A DNA stretch of 64,000 nt from Prosapia bicincta (Eukaryota; Arthropoda; Insecta; Hemiptera; Cercopidae), in NCBI GenBank assembly GCA_036971475.1, contig JBAIZL010000006.1, positions 62,504,398-62,568,397 on the forward strand, given 5' to 3'. The notes beneath the pieces are model-generated. The model was not told the origin of the DNA and did no database searches. It was given only the letters and a program-made list of their open reading frames with translations. The position numbers and the translations under genes are program-made. This document shows, piece after piece, positions 36,430 through 45,310 of the stretch (the first letter of the stretch is position 1; each line of letters starts with the position of its first letter).

Positions 36430-39400
36430 TGATATTTCATGTTGTCCATTATTTTTCCGTTGCACTGAATTTATAAATTTATTATTGTTAATTGTAAACA
36501 ATTATTCCACCACTTTTACCTTATGTGATGAGGCACCTTTCAGTGACTTGACCATTGTCGAATCACTGAATTAACTTTTTCTATTTTTCTGATGTGGTTG
36601 TTCGGTCTGTGATCACTTTATATGTAACTTTATATACATATATATTTATATTGAAAACAATTGATTTATTTATAGATACTTTTATAAGAAACATGATATA
36701 ACTTTTCAAGTTTTAATTTGGAAGGTAAATTTCAACTGATAAGAGAAAAATCTGTTAGTTAGATGGATAGGCTTTTATTTTTTTCACCAGCTTCTCTATT
36801 TGAGGTCGTATTTTATTAAGGGCACAACACAAGCCACTAGCAACACCAAGTTTGTTCCTTCATTTTGTTTGCTATATTTTGTATAAGTGCTGAAAATTTT
36901 ACTATTCCTTTTAAGCTGTCATGTTTTCCAACTGGTCTTATGCACCCCCTTACTTCCCTTCAGTCCCCCTAGTTTGGGAACCCATGTTTTAGAGTAAACA
37001 CTATTTCTGTGTAAAGTTTACATTTATTTATGTTCTGATTGATAAATACCAGTATTCTCTTTTGTTTTAATTCTATATTAAAAAATTGACTTTATTAATA
37101 TTAAATTTTAAACATTTGTGTTGTTAAAATTATAGACTTCTTTCATTGACATGGTTTAGAAGAGACAGGGTAGAGAGCTGCCATTGTAAGCCATAATGTA
37201 TTTAAAAAAGGCATTATGGCCATCACTGCACTTCAGCCACTCATTATTACCCTAGGTACTGATTTTCACAAGCTGAGTTGAGCTTAGGGCTGAAAATGCA
37301 CTCTGAATTTTTTTGCCAATGCTAGGGATCAAACGTGAACTTTAAATAATTGACCATTATTCTACCCGCCATTTAGTGTTATCATATTTAACTGAAAAAA
37401 GGTAATAAGTTTTAACAGTATGTGATTTATCTGACCCTAATTGCAGTCTATTAGTTAAAATCCATAAAATAAAATGAAAACTGTCAGTATATTAAAGCCA
37501 TGATAATTGAAATATTTGAGTGAGTAATCTTACAATAATTGGAACAATATTTAGAAATGACAGTAAATTTTATGCAAAACACCCTCACCACATAATTGTA
37601 GGACAAAATAATTACAAATGTAGTTTCATAAATCTATAAATTGCTAATGAATTTGGAACAGAAGTGACACATCAGAATAACATTACAGAACAGAAGTTAC
37701 ATTCAATGTCTTCATTGGGGGTTGTCTCAAAATTAAGTTATACTACTTTTTTTTAGTAAAATTTTTTAAATTGCCTCATTTAAACGTATATTTTGTAAAG
37801 TATATTAAAAAACCATTTTTTACATAATCACATTGTTTTTCGATAAATTTTTGTTACCATGGTAAAAGGTTTTTCAATCCAGCGTCACACCATTCTGCTG
37901 CCATACTTGCTAGCCATCTTTCAATGGCTTGCTTCAAATCACCCTCGCTTATGATGTGTCTTCTTCTGAAGATATTGCTTCAGCTGTGGAAACAAGTGGA
38001 AATAACTTAATGCAGTCTGACAAGCAGCGTGTGGGAGAGCGTTGTTGTGGAACAAAAAAACTTATTGTTAGTTTTGATAGAGGCAGAAGGTCAGAAATAA
38101 TCCTGTAAAGGAATGCATGGCTCATTTCCACATTTGGAGACGGTTGAGAAAGGATTTCATCAAGGGTTGAAGGCCGCTCGATGTCAGTGACCTTTCAAAC
38201 ATCTTTGACAAGTCATAGAATGGGAAGTGTACACTTCAATGTATCGTGTAATGTTGTTTACCTTTCAATGAATGACTGGTGCCAACAAAAAAACATTGGC
38301 CTTGACATTAAGTCTTTAAAATAAACACTACACAACTCGTGATGAATTTGTCGCATTTTAATTTTTTACCGTTAAAAAACAAATAACACAACGAACTTTG
38401 CAATCGGTGACAGAAAAAGTGCAGTCTACATAGTGTTTGCACTTGACTGCCCGCTCGATTGACACACGCACATAGAAATTTTACAGTCACATGCCTCTAC
38501 ACCCAGACGCAAATTCCCTGCTACACCCAGGTGTTTCCTGCTACACAGATTTTAAAAAAATGTGTAACTTATGAGACATCCTGAGTATTTTTAATCAAGT
38601 TTGCTTGTTATTAATATGAATGAGAAATAATTAGAAACTGTTACCAATAGCCCTAGTTAATTATAACGTATTTTCAGGATGATTTGGTGGATGATGTACA
38701 GTCATTTGTGGCAGCTGCTGAGGTTCTCAAAGAAAGAGGTGCTTACAAGATCTATGTACTTGCCACTCATGGTCTGCTATCATCTGATGCTCCCAGGCTG
38801 ATTGAAGACTCTGCAATTGATGAGGTTTGGATTCATTTCCCAATCAGTAACTTTGTAAATCATATCCTATAGCTCAACTGAGTGTACCTATAGCTCAAAC
38901 AAATTGTAACTTTGAAAAAAACACATGGAATACACAAAATTCTTTTATGCCAGCATAAAAGAAAGAAAATAATAAAAATAAAATATATTTTTTAATTACC
39001 TATTATTCTCAATAAATATGTGGTGATTATGACAGTAATAAATGAAATCGATAATCACTTCTGGTTGGTCTTTAAAATTAGAAAGCCTGATCCCAGTAGA
39101 TGGAAGTGATACAAAACTATAGACAAACTTGTGTAATTCAGTCTGAAGAATACATCAAAGGGTTTAAAATCAGTTAAGGTCAAGATCAGTTGTCAAAAAA
39201 AAAGTCTCACTATGTTTAAAAATGTTTTCAAGTTTTCCAACAAAAAGTAGGTTGTGCTGTATAGATGATTTATATTTCTAAAGACAGTTCCGTCTGCCTT
39301 ATTGGATTTAGATTCTGTGACGTCTTGCACTCCACATCCATCTTTACAGTCGTATATATTGGAGGGGGCATAGTGTACAGATGATGCTAATATGCTTTTT

Positions 39401-42400
39401 TTTTGTTCTAAGACAGTCACGACCTGTAGATAATAATTAAGAAGTTGTAAACGTGCTTTCTTTTAGGCCTGTTGAAAAAAACCTAGCTGTCTAGAAATCA
39501 AGAAGGCTTTCTTGTAAGTTTGTCCTTATCTTTTTATGTTTTGTCTTCTGCATTACCTTTGTTCTGAATTGTGTAAATTTGTTTAGTGTTTCTTTTAAAC
39601 AAAAGTGTAGCAACAAGGATATCCATTGTGGTGGTTGTTTGATTCAAGACAACTGTGGTTCGCCAGTTGTTAAATCATGTTAGTGCTTGACAGTCCCACT
39701 AGAAGGTGATACATATTATTGAGTTTATGTAGTGTCTTAATATGGGTATCGACTGTAAGTGGTGGATCAGCGCTTGGTTAGAGGGTCAGTACCGATGTTG
39801 CTCGTTATGAGCTGTTCATTTTGCATTGTGTGATGCAAACCATAGGCTTGTCAGTAAAATGACAGAAGGCGAAATGTTTGGTGTCTGAAGACTGTTACTT
39901 GCTATCTATTTTTACATTTGTCATGTATTTCTCACATGGGTTCTGCTCGTATTGAGCATGCGTAGTTATGTGATGGTTCACATTTGTTTGCCTTAATCTG
40001 AGGCAGACACTGCGAGGCATTCAAACCTCAGTATCGGGAGCCATTAATACTCTTGATACTTAATCATTGTATTTCTCTCTCTTTGTTTTTGGCTGTTGTA
40101 TGAGGTGCTAGCAGCTACTTTTGTATCTGTCTCTGTCAAGATGGTAATTTTGTTGGTTAAATTTTAGAAAGATTAGGATAATAGAATTGCTTTGATTTTA
40201 GCATTAAAATTAATTTTCCTATATCTAATAAAATTAATGAGGAAAAAAGTATTGATTTTAAATAATCTCCCTTCAGGTAGGCATTGATTCTTTAATATTG
40301 CAAGGATAAGTAGTGATTTAAAGGTAAATAGTGAGATCTATTTTACAGACCTTCCCAGAAATATAAAGTTTGTCTCTGTCAAAATGTATTGAGTAAAGCT
40401 TGTTAGGTTGCTGACTATTTCTGGTAAATTCTTGATGCTAAAATACTTTTAACCATAGAGAGTAGATTTTTCTTTATTCATTTCCTACTATTAGTTCACA
40501 CTCTCCATATATCTTTATATCTTGTTAAAATTTTCAATTATTTTATAAAATACTTTTTATTCATCCACTGAAGATCAAATATATTTTTTTAAACGTGCGC
40601 GGATGACACTTGATGGTAAAACAGTTTTTACAAATATTAAATCATTAATTTAATTAAATTTATTAATTTTAATAATTAATTTTTGCTATTTAATATTGTG
40701 ATTCTGTCATTTGTATATACTTATTTATATTAATTGTAATTATTTAGTAAAAAGTAACTAAATCATAATTTTTATTTGTTGACCTAAGTAGGAATTTACT
40801 TTTGAAAAATGTTTTTTTAAAATATTACTTGTTTTTAAGTTTTGGTTGCTCTGGCCTTACTTTGTACAAGGTGTTTATAAAGATCCCATAATGCTTCATC
40901 TCTAATTTTATTTTATATAATAAAATTCTAGTGCTTCAACGCTTTTCATGTTGACCAAGTTTTGATTCCTATGCCCTAATTAAAGCTTTACTCACATAAG
41001 GGTATTTTATTTAGCTGTTGAATGCTATTTTTAACTTATTGGCATACATTTCCTTAACTCATGTCAAGGAACATTTCGGTCGTACTGCCATTGGACTGCC
41101 TATTCCTGAACGGAAGTGTTCCATCCAGTGTTGCTCCTAGTAGGTTCACGTTTATTGGCTATATCGCAGCATTTGGAGGGATGATTATTGTTACTAGGTT
41201 AATCAATATTTGTTTTATAAATATTTTGTTTTTTAGGTGGGCTAACCTCTTCTGGAATAAGTAAACATATGATTGTGTTTGGTGGAAACAGTATCACGTC
41301 GGGGTTTACGCCCTATACTCGAACAAAATTGAAAGATTTATTGATATTCATGTTTATTTGAGTACCCGAGATAACTATAAAATAAATCATCAGCTGGTTG
41401 AATATCGAGTCAAGAGTTTATTTATTTAGTGCAACGTTTTGTCAACTAATTTGTTGCCCTTATCAAGCCTGAAAACAATTTTATATTGTATTATAAATAC
41501 GCATATAAAATACAAGAACACTCACAAGTAAAAATTTAGTTGTATAAACCAAAAGTTTCAGCTATTGTTGAACTGGAATTGGATTTATATGAGACACTTA
41601 TTGAGCTTGATAATGCATCCACTTCTTATGAACAAACAGGCTTGAAGCTGCCAAATCATTGTCAACACAGATAAAAGTTTCAACAATCAAGTTTCTTTAT
41701 GAGTATATGAAGTTAATTATTTTTTATATAAATAAAGTATTAGTAAATACATAGCACTAGGTCTACATTTATTATTTACAGGCTAAATTAATTATAATAA
41801 AATTAATTTTAATTAAATATAAAATTAATTAAACTAATTAAAAATTAATTAAATAAATACAATTATAATAATATTTTTATGAAGTATACATATCATTAGT
41901 CCTGAAAATTTCAAGATAATATATTGATAAACAAAAAAGTTATAATCGTTTTAATAAAAGCCGTTTAAAGTGCCAAATTAATAGGAATTCTCAGGCTACA
42001 CCAGGCTCTGAAAAACTGGCATGCCAATGGGTTTTTTATATTATCTTAATAAATTGCTCAAAGCTAAATGATTTCTTTTTCCCTTACCCTGTTTTGTACT
42101 TGCCTGTACGTTTTAATCAGTTTAATCTGTCGTTTGTGAGGACACCAAGATACTCCATGTTATCACTCCTTTGAAATGTTTGATTATTAATGGTCAAAGC
42201 AAAGAGGATACTTTACAACATTTTAAAGAAAAAAAATACTGGTCACTGTTTGTCTTGTATTATTTCTTCAAGAAGTTTAAGTACTTTAGTCTGCTTTGCA
42301 GGACTTCCTCAATGCGATTATTATTAGTTGACCTGCGAACACATTTCTGAGGTAGGACCAAAAAGTTCTATAATGGTGTCGAAAGTTAAGCAGAATGTTT

Positions 42401-43962
42401 GCAAAAGGATACATTTTGTGTGAAGTGGGCATTATTATTAGGCCAGGTGCCAAGCCATAGTGGTAATCATTCCTTCAGGCACCTTGTCTAAGGAAGGTAA
42501 AGGTTTATTCTCACGGTTTTTATTTTGTTTACAGGACTTCGAAATGCCATTAAAACATGCTAACTTCAAATTGTGCATGTTGCTGGAAAAATAACCATTT
42601 GAGACCCTTGAAATGTTTTGAAGAAAGCGTTTTATAAAAAAATAATTGTATTAAAAAGGGATATACTCACCAATGACATAAGCATTCTCATAAAGGTAAC
42701 ATAGGCATTCAAGATGGTTACGTTTGTAGTGACTGCCCTTCTATTACCACAACAAATGTTATTATTGACAACATTAAAAAAATATTGAATGGGAAAAATA
42801 ATTATTGTTGCTATTCCTTTTCCCCTTGGAAATTTCATATGAGAAAGTTGCATGATGAGTCAAAAATGCATTGTGATTGGTTGCTTTTGGCTCCAAAAGT
42901 GTCCAAAGAGAAATGATAAAATGATAGAAAGAAATTCCTGAGCATGTTCAGAAACTTCACTGACAAAACATGATGCAAGTGAGAAATCCTTGAACAAAAT
43001 TATAGTAGGCATGTTAATTTACCTTTAACCCAGTAAAAAACATTTTCATGAAAAAACAAATGCACATTGGATGAAAGCCAGGTGTTGAACACTTTTCAAA
43101 TTTTAGGGTTTCGATTTTCAGGTTGAACTCTATAATCAGATAATCAACTTGTCATTAATTGAATATTTTACTTGCAGTTTTTGTGTTTTGCATCTTGAGG
43201 TTTTTTATATAAATTAATACTTTTGGTATCACTTGGCAAAAAAAAACTACTTTACGAAATTTTCGATTTTCAGGTTGAACAACAATATTTAACTATTTAT
43301 AATAATTGAATATTTTACTTGCAGTTTTTGTGTTGTGCATCTTGAGTACATAAATTAATTCTTCTGCATCACTTGGCAAAAAATATCACTACTTACTGAT
43401 ATTTTTCAGCAGTTGCGTATCACCCAGGTCAGTACATTGTTCAATGCTGTGAGTCAAAGTTTTGTCTGTGACTTACAGCATTGAACAATGCACTGACCTA
43501 GTGTGAAATGCGTCTGCAAAAAATATCAGTAAGTAGTGATGCTTTTGCCAAGTGATACCAAAAGTAGTAATGAACATTTTACATTTTAATTTGTTGCATA
43601 TTCTACTTGTGTGAACAATTTTTGTTGACTTATTCAGTTGATTTTTTCATTACGATACTTTATTTGTGGTAGTGTAACAGTAGCTTTCAAAAATAAATAA
43701 ACTTCTAATAAAAATTTTAAAAAGTGAGATAGATAAAGTTTTTTACCATAAAAAATGACTTTTATAGATCTTTGTATAGTTAACGACATTTTGTTCTTTA
43801 TAGGTGGTAGTTACTAACACCATTCCTCATGAAATTCAGAAACTCCAGTGTCATAAGATCAAAACAGTCGACATCAGTGTTCTACTGTCTGAAGCTATAC
43901 GACGTATCCATAACAAGGAGTCCATGTCGTATTTGTTTAAGAATGTTACATTGGAAGATTAA
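19471..43962 (+). CDS. PRPSAP: PRPP synthetase-associated protein (seven coding exons)
   Basis: Non-catalytic regulatory partner of ribose-phosphate pyrophosphokinase, the cytosolic enzyme making PRPP for purine, pyrimidine and NAD synthesis. Exons 19471-19547, 24952-25071, 26800-26909, 29530-29708, 34206-34481, 38678-38824 and 43804-43962 join in phase to 1068 nt, 355 residues plus stop; vertebrate PRPSAP1 and PRPSAP2 are about 356 and 369. Seen: N-terminal phosphoribosyltransferase-like domain with [34 protein letters not shown] and [13 protein letters not shown] (130-143); then an insertion rich in Pro ([12 protein letters not shown]) that active synthetases lack; [20 protein letters not shown]; and C-terminal [20 protein letters not shown]. 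The PRPP-binding loop, TCGT-containing in active enzymes, is [10 protein letters not shown], and the catalytic KDKSR-type loop is KMRKRG. Both changes are typical of the associated proteins and argue against catalysis. One gene is seen, so vertebrate PRPSAP1 versus PRPSAP2 cannot be assigned. Confidence 0.97.
20171..20774. mobile_element. Long-TIR foldback DNA element, about 604 bp
   Basis: The left arm runs AATTTTGGTAAAAATGCAGA ... GATATTTTGGGAAAT ... CAGCGCGGATGTAGAAG ... AATAGGCGCGGAGTGAT; the right arm is its reverse complement with scattered mismatches (ATCACTCCGCGCCTATT ... CTGCATTTCAACCGAAAT). Arms are about 190 bp and the loop about 200 bp. The loop holds two copies of an AAAACCAAATCTA block. 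No transposase; the target duplication is not clear, so the superfamily is open. It lies in PRPSAP intron 1. Confidence 0.8.
22812..22856. repeat. (AT)n microsatellite abutting a palindrome
   Basis: Runs directly into the ATGAAGTTAATATATT end of the palindrome at 22855. Confidence 0.97.
22855..23055. repeat. Near-perfect palindrome, 94-bp arms
   Basis: Left arm 22855-22948 and right arm 22962-23055 differ at only two positions I can find (CCACCG versus CCACCA, GAGGTACC versus GAGGCACC), with a 13-nt centre. A decayed copy (TTACCTTATGTGATGAGGCA) is at about 36520 inside the hAT element, and its outer end recurs at 31882-31910. No coding content. Confidence 0.95.
23116..23355. repeat. Penelope-type foldback, about 107-bp arms
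   Basis: TAAAACAACATAGGTTATTC at 23141 pairs with GAATAACCTATGTTGTTTTA ending 23355; the centre is near 23248. The right arm recurs at 63860-63975 just after a Penelope endonuclease fragment, which ties this foldback to a Penelope family. An (AT)n array starts at its right end. Confidence 0.92.
23269..23299 (+). ncRNA. Hammerhead-like motif with 7-bp stem
   Basis: CTGATGA, one extra T, stem GTTGGTA / loop CTGTT / TACCAAC, then GAAA. In the homologous copy at 63882-63912 the stem partner has TGCCAAC, turning a U-A pair into U-G without breaking the stem. Confidence 0.5.
23355..23430. repeat. (AT)n microsatellite abutting a Penelope-type end
   Basis: About 38 AT units. Confidence 0.97.
23820..24150 (-). 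pseudogene. Tigger/pogo-like transposase C-terminal remnant
   Basis: On the minus strand [20 protein letters not shown], then after stops [11 protein letters not shown], and finally [20 protein letters not shown] with IIDIV. The TAWD...K.W and (S/T)..DI(I/V)..V spacing resembles the tail of Tigger transposases. Broken; in PRPSAP intron 1. Confidence 0.5.
24952..25071 (+). CDS. PRPSAP: PRPSAP exon 2
   Basis: [20 protein letters not shown] and [20 protein letters not shown]. Acceptor TTTAATTTCAG, donor AA|GTAAGT. 5.4 kb of intron, dense in foldbacks, separates it from exon 1. Confidence 0.96.
25235..25512. mobile_element. Possible piggyBac-like MITE with TTAA flanks
   Basis: TTAA (25231-25234) is followed by CCTGGGAATGCTCCCACTG and TTAGATT; the right end, read in reverse complement from TTAA (25513-25516), is AAGCCCTCTAGTGCCATTAG. 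The ends match imperfectly. 278 bp, no coding content, in PRPSAP intron 2. Confidence 0.42.
26330..26520. repeat. Two diverged tandem units of about 90 bp
   Basis: The order CATAACCT...ATACTGTTAAAA...ATTTGTTTAC...TTTTTCATTGCAATGTAT occurs twice in succession, with small indels. Confidence 0.7.
26800..26909 (+). CDS. PRPSAP: PRPSAP exon 3
   Basis: [20 protein letters not shown] and [16 protein letters not shown]. Acceptor TTTTTCAG, donor T|GTGAGT. Confidence 0.96.
27056..27421. repeat. Large foldback, arms about 170 bp (Penelope-type)
   Basis: AAGGTTAATGACCGATCACA ... AATTCATGCTGATACAAATA ... TCCTTTTCAAGAGCT faces AGCTCAAAAAGGATTTTTGG ... CGAAACGTAGAGTGTATT ... GATTAACCTT. The centre is near 27238. 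The same end sequence brackets the elements at 8.5-9.7 kb and 44.87-45.31 kb. It lies in PRPSAP intron 3. Confidence 0.9.
28295..28470. repeat. Tandem duplication, 88-bp unit
   Basis: Copies 28295-28382 and 28383-28470 begin CGAGATTCAACTAGCTTAGG and are almost identical over about 86 bp (one clear T/A difference). A recent duplication within PRPSAP intron 3. Confidence 0.95.
28995..29285. repeat. Penelope-type foldback
   Basis: The left arm (rc of ...GTAATAGCAAAAGTGTAATA and GGAAACGTTTTCGTCTTACG-type sequence) faces the right arm CTGAAGAAGTCGTAAGACGA ... CCAAGTGTAAGTTAACAA ... AAGTAATAGCAAAAGTGTAA. The left arm is longer, reaching 28995. The whole end also occurs singly at 58340-58500, directly after a Penelope endonuclease. 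Confidence 0.88.
29173..29194 (+). ncRNA. Hammerhead-like motif (GUAA tetraloop)
   Basis: CTGAAGA, one extra A, stem GTC / GTAA loop / GAC, then GAAA. The GTAA loop is of the stable GNRA class. The homologue at 58343-58363 has lost two bases (CG) and with them one stem base and the G of GAAA. Confidence 0.45.
29530..29708 (+). CDS. PRPSAP: PRPSAP exon 4
   Basis: [55 protein letters not shown]. The exon begins GTAAGATG right after an AAAG acceptor, so its own first bases mimic a donor. The only donor keeping frame is TGT|GTGCGT, which adds Cys where vertebrates have Glu before IP(D/N)YRN. Confidence 0.93.
30494..30634. repeat. Foldback, about 141 bp
   Basis: ACTTAACTAAGTGAATACAT ... ATGGCTTACTTCTTGCTGAT faces GCGTCAGCAAGTAAGCCATC ... 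GTATTCACTTAGTTAAGT. It lies 120 bp from a Penelope reverse transcriptase fragment and is probably that element's end. Confidence 0.85.
30757..31240 (-). pseudogene. Penelope-like reverse transcriptase fragment
   Basis: Minus strand: [87 protein letters not shown]. This is the palm-to-thumb part of a Penelope RT; the catalytic YVDD is YVSD, so one metal-binding aspartate is lost. The frame is open for about 160 codons. The fragment is in PRPSAP intron 4. Confidence 0.85.
31240..31325 (+). pseudogene. Inverted second piece of the Penelope RT
   Basis: On the plus strand [18 protein letters not shown] repeats [16 protein letters not shown] of the neighbouring minus-strand RT, so the two pieces face each other head to head. 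Confidence 0.75.
31882..31920. repeat. Isolated end of the 22.9-kb palindrome family plus AT run
   Basis: TATTTACAATAGTAATATAT then CAACTTCAT and an AT run repeat the outer end at 23028-23055. Confidence 0.75.
31921..33385 (+). mobile_element. Probable solo LTR inserted in an (AT)n run
   Basis: The 1465-bp block begins TGTAACATTT and ends AACTTTACA, so the ends are inverted (TGTAA...TTACA) in the TG...CA style of LTRs. It is flanked on both sides by ATATATATAT, as if it split one microsatellite, which would also hide a short target duplication. AATAAA is present near 33246 toward the 3' end. No protein or second LTR copy is seen. Strand is inferred from TG...CA and the AATAAA. The LTR class is not assignable. 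Confidence 0.5.
33386..33413. repeat. (AT)n run, right side of the probable solo LTR
   Basis: About 14 AT units continuing the repeat seen at 31907-31920. Confidence 0.9.
33695..33721. repeat. (CA)n microsatellite
   Basis: About 13 CA units in PRPSAP intron 4. Confidence 0.95.
34206..34481 (+). CDS. PRPSAP: PRPSAP exon 5 (with associated-protein insertion)
   Basis: [40 protein letters not shown], then the Pro-rich insert [18 protein letters not shown], and [20 protein letters not shown]. Acceptor TTGTTTCAG, donor GTG|GTGAGT. Exactly 92 codons. Confidence 0.96.
35920..36135. repeat. Diverged foldback
   Basis: ATAACTATTGCATAACTGAA ... ATTTCATTGACGAAGC faces GCTTCATTAATGAAATGA ... CTCAGTTACGCAATAATTAC. 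Its flank TTAAGGTTGCTTATAATCAT also precedes the 30.49-kb foldback (TTAAAGTTGCTTGATGTAAT), so they are one family. Confidence 0.6.
36282..36986. mobile_element. hAT-type non-autonomous transposon with 8-bp TSD
   Basis: The left end CAGGGATTCCCAAAC and the reverse complement of the right end, CATGGGTTCCCAAAC, are short inverted repeats of hAT type. Perfect 8-bp target duplications TTTTAGAG flank it (36274-36281 and 36987-36994), which is diagnostic for hAT. The 705-bp body has no transposase; it contains an (AT)n run and a decayed half of the 22.9-kb palindrome, inserted later. It lies in PRPSAP intron 5. Confidence 0.85.
36378..36427. repeat. (AT)n microsatellite inside the hAT element
   Basis: About 25 AT units next to the nested palindrome relic. 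Confidence 0.96.
37718..38585 (-). pseudogene. mariner-like transposon relic with internal deletion
   Basis: The ends GGTTGTCTCAAAATTAAGTT and, reverse-complemented, GGATGTCTCATAAGTTACAC are degenerate inverted repeats. On the minus strand [16 protein letters not shown] is the mariner HDNARPHTA block with the catalytic Asp changed to Asn. It joins directly to [15 protein letters not shown], skipping the residues that should hold the final Asp (PPYSPDLAP region), then after a stop and shift [20 protein letters not shown] and GLKNLLPW. Inactive; PRPSAP intron 5. Confidence 0.8.
38678..38824 (+). CDS. PRPSAP: PRPSAP exon 6
   Basis: [49 protein letters not shown]. Acceptor ATTTTCAG. The donor forced by the protein is GAG|GTTTGG, a poor match to GTRAGT. 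49 codons. This exon holds the non-catalytic version of the PRPP-binding loop. Confidence 0.94.
38825..43110. other. PRPSAP intron 6, left and middle part
   Basis: AT-rich and without a recognised exon. The minus-strand open frame 39193-39420 has unusual composition (Cys, Asp, Gly, Lys) but I cannot assign it. A decayed Penelope-type end is near 41433-41470; a CTGAGGCAGACACTGCGAGG block near 40000 may be another. Confidence 0.4.
41433..41470 (-). repeat. Decayed Penelope-type end motif
   Basis: On the minus strand CTTGATAAGG, stem GCAAC / loop AAATTA / GTTG, then ACAAAACGTTGC. Same layout as the hammerhead-like cores but with CTGATGA and GAAA both eroded. Confidence 0.4.
43112..43395. repeat. 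Direct repeat of about 150 bp
   Basis: The order TTTTCAGGTTGAAC...TTGAATATTTTACTTGCAGT...TGTGTT(T/G)TGCATCTTGAG...ATCACTTGGCAAAAAA occurs twice in tandem. Each copy ends with the same block that forms the arm of the next foldback. Confidence 0.8.
43361..43564. repeat. Foldback, about 95-bp arms
   Basis: GCATCACTTGGCAAAAAATA ... CAGTACATTGTTCAATGCTG faces CAGCATTGAACAATGCACTG ... AAAAAATATCAGTAAGTAGTG ending ACCAAAAG. It ends 240 bp before PRPSAP exon 7. Confidence 0.9.
43804..43962 (+). CDS. PRPSAP: PRPSAP exon 7 (C-terminus)
   Basis: [52 protein letters not shown], then TAA. Acceptor TTCTTTATAG. The VDIS and RRIHN(K/G)ES blocks are highly conserved in the family. Confidence 0.96.
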   Translation: MVVTNTIPHEIQKLQCHKIKTVDISVLLSEAIRRIHNKESMSYLFKNVTLED

Positions 43963-44220
43963 ATGTTATTTTCCTTGTGAGTAAGATATAAGTAATCCTT
44001 GCTTTCTGTAAAACAATACTTCTATTTATTAAGTCTTTAAGTTATGTTTTCATCAAAAACAAAGTAGTATTTGATTTTAAATGTATGAATTTGTTTACTC
44101 CATTAAGGGTCTAATTAAATTGGTAGTGGAAGTTAGCAGTGATGATTTAATTTGTCACATCAATTGAGTTGTATTTTGCCCTAAAAATATTCTGACTTGT
44201 AAAGAACTAAATGTTATATA

Positions 44221-44580
44221 TAGTAGAGTCTAGAAATTCTGAGTCCCTAAATTCGAGCCTATTTCTATTTTATCTATTTGAAAGAAAATGATGAGAGGTG
44301 CTTCCAAGTAATGTTTATAGCCATAAGATATGCTGAGGTAATGAGTCGGGCTTCCCAGAAATGGTTATCAATACTGTATACTAAGGAAATGAGTCGGGCT
44401 TCCAAGAAATGTTCATATAAAGTTCTATAAACTTATTTAGTGCATTTTTAATTATATTAATAGAGTATATTAAAACTTTTATTTTTTGTAATGGACAGGA
44501 ACTATTTCGTTGTAATCCGAGTTTTCGGTAATTCGAACGGGTCTAGGTTCCATTTACCTCAAATTATCGAGACTTTACTG
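44221..44580. mobile_element. Tigger/pogo-type MITE downstream of PRPSAP
   Basis: The left end TAGTAGAGTCTAGAAATTCT and the reverse complement of the right end, CAGTAAAGTCTCGATAATTT, are pogo/Tigger-like inverted repeats flanked by TA. Internal GTTTTCGGTAATTCGAACGG fits the family. 360 bp, no transposase. It begins 258 bp after the PRPSAP stop, probably within the 3'UTR. Confidence 0.62.
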
Positions 44581-44867
44581 TATTTATGTGGATTTAAGAA
44601 GCATTTAAAATATTGTTTAAAAAAAGTAAATGAAAAAGCATAAATTGATATACAATAGTCTGAGATAAGATGTTTAGTTGCAATAAGGTATATTTTAAAA
44701 GTGGGATTTATAGTTTTATTAGATTAAAATTTCTAAACTGTTTTCAAATTAAATTAAACTCAACACAAATTAAAGGGACATTGTTTTGTGATAATTAACA
44801 AAACCTATAATAATTAGTTATTACTTTATTTATTGTCTGTTAATTAATATTAATTGTGTTTAAAGTT

Positions 44868-45310
44868 GATGACAGATCACAGCCCAATTCAAGCTAATAC
44901 AAATACACTCTACGTTTCGATTTTCTATCCAAAAATCCTTTTCAAGGGCTAAAATTTTGTATACATTTTTGTGAATGTGTTTGGTTTTACTTAAGGTATT
45001 GTATGTATTATAATTATTGTAGTTACATAATATTTAAAAGTTCCTTCTGTTATTAAAAAGTAAGTAAGTGTAAGAGTTTGGATATGTATCTGTGTTTTTT
45101 ATACATTAATTTCGATTAGTGCAATTTTGACTTGTAAATGTTAATATTGTTTAAGAATAAGGGAGTATTTGAATTTAATGATGTTAAAGGAATTGTTTAT
45201 GAATGTAAAAACTGTAAATGATGGCTTAGTGTTAAATTAATAAACTTTTAGCTATTGAAAAGGATTTTTGAACTGTAGCATGAATTGATCTGTGACATGT
45301 CATTAACCTT
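44868..45310 (+). mobile_element. Penelope-like 3' end with inverted partial copy
   Basis: The left minus-strand block (CCTTTTCAAGGGCTAAAATT with CGTTTCGATTTTC) is inverted relative to TTTAGCTATTGAAAAGGATT and TGTGACATGTCATTAACCTT at the right. The interior is an AT-rich 3' tail similar to 9350-9600. On the right side the GAAACGTAGAG segment has been deleted. Confidence 0.72.

Noticed and set aside
36374..36574. Open frame beginning with an Ile-Tyr repeat
   Set aside because: Translation of an AT microsatellite plus palindrome relic.
39193..39420. Minus-strand frame with CKDGCG-like residues as a zinc-finger or transposase
   Set aside because: No second motif and no conserved spacing could be seen; a profile search would be needed.
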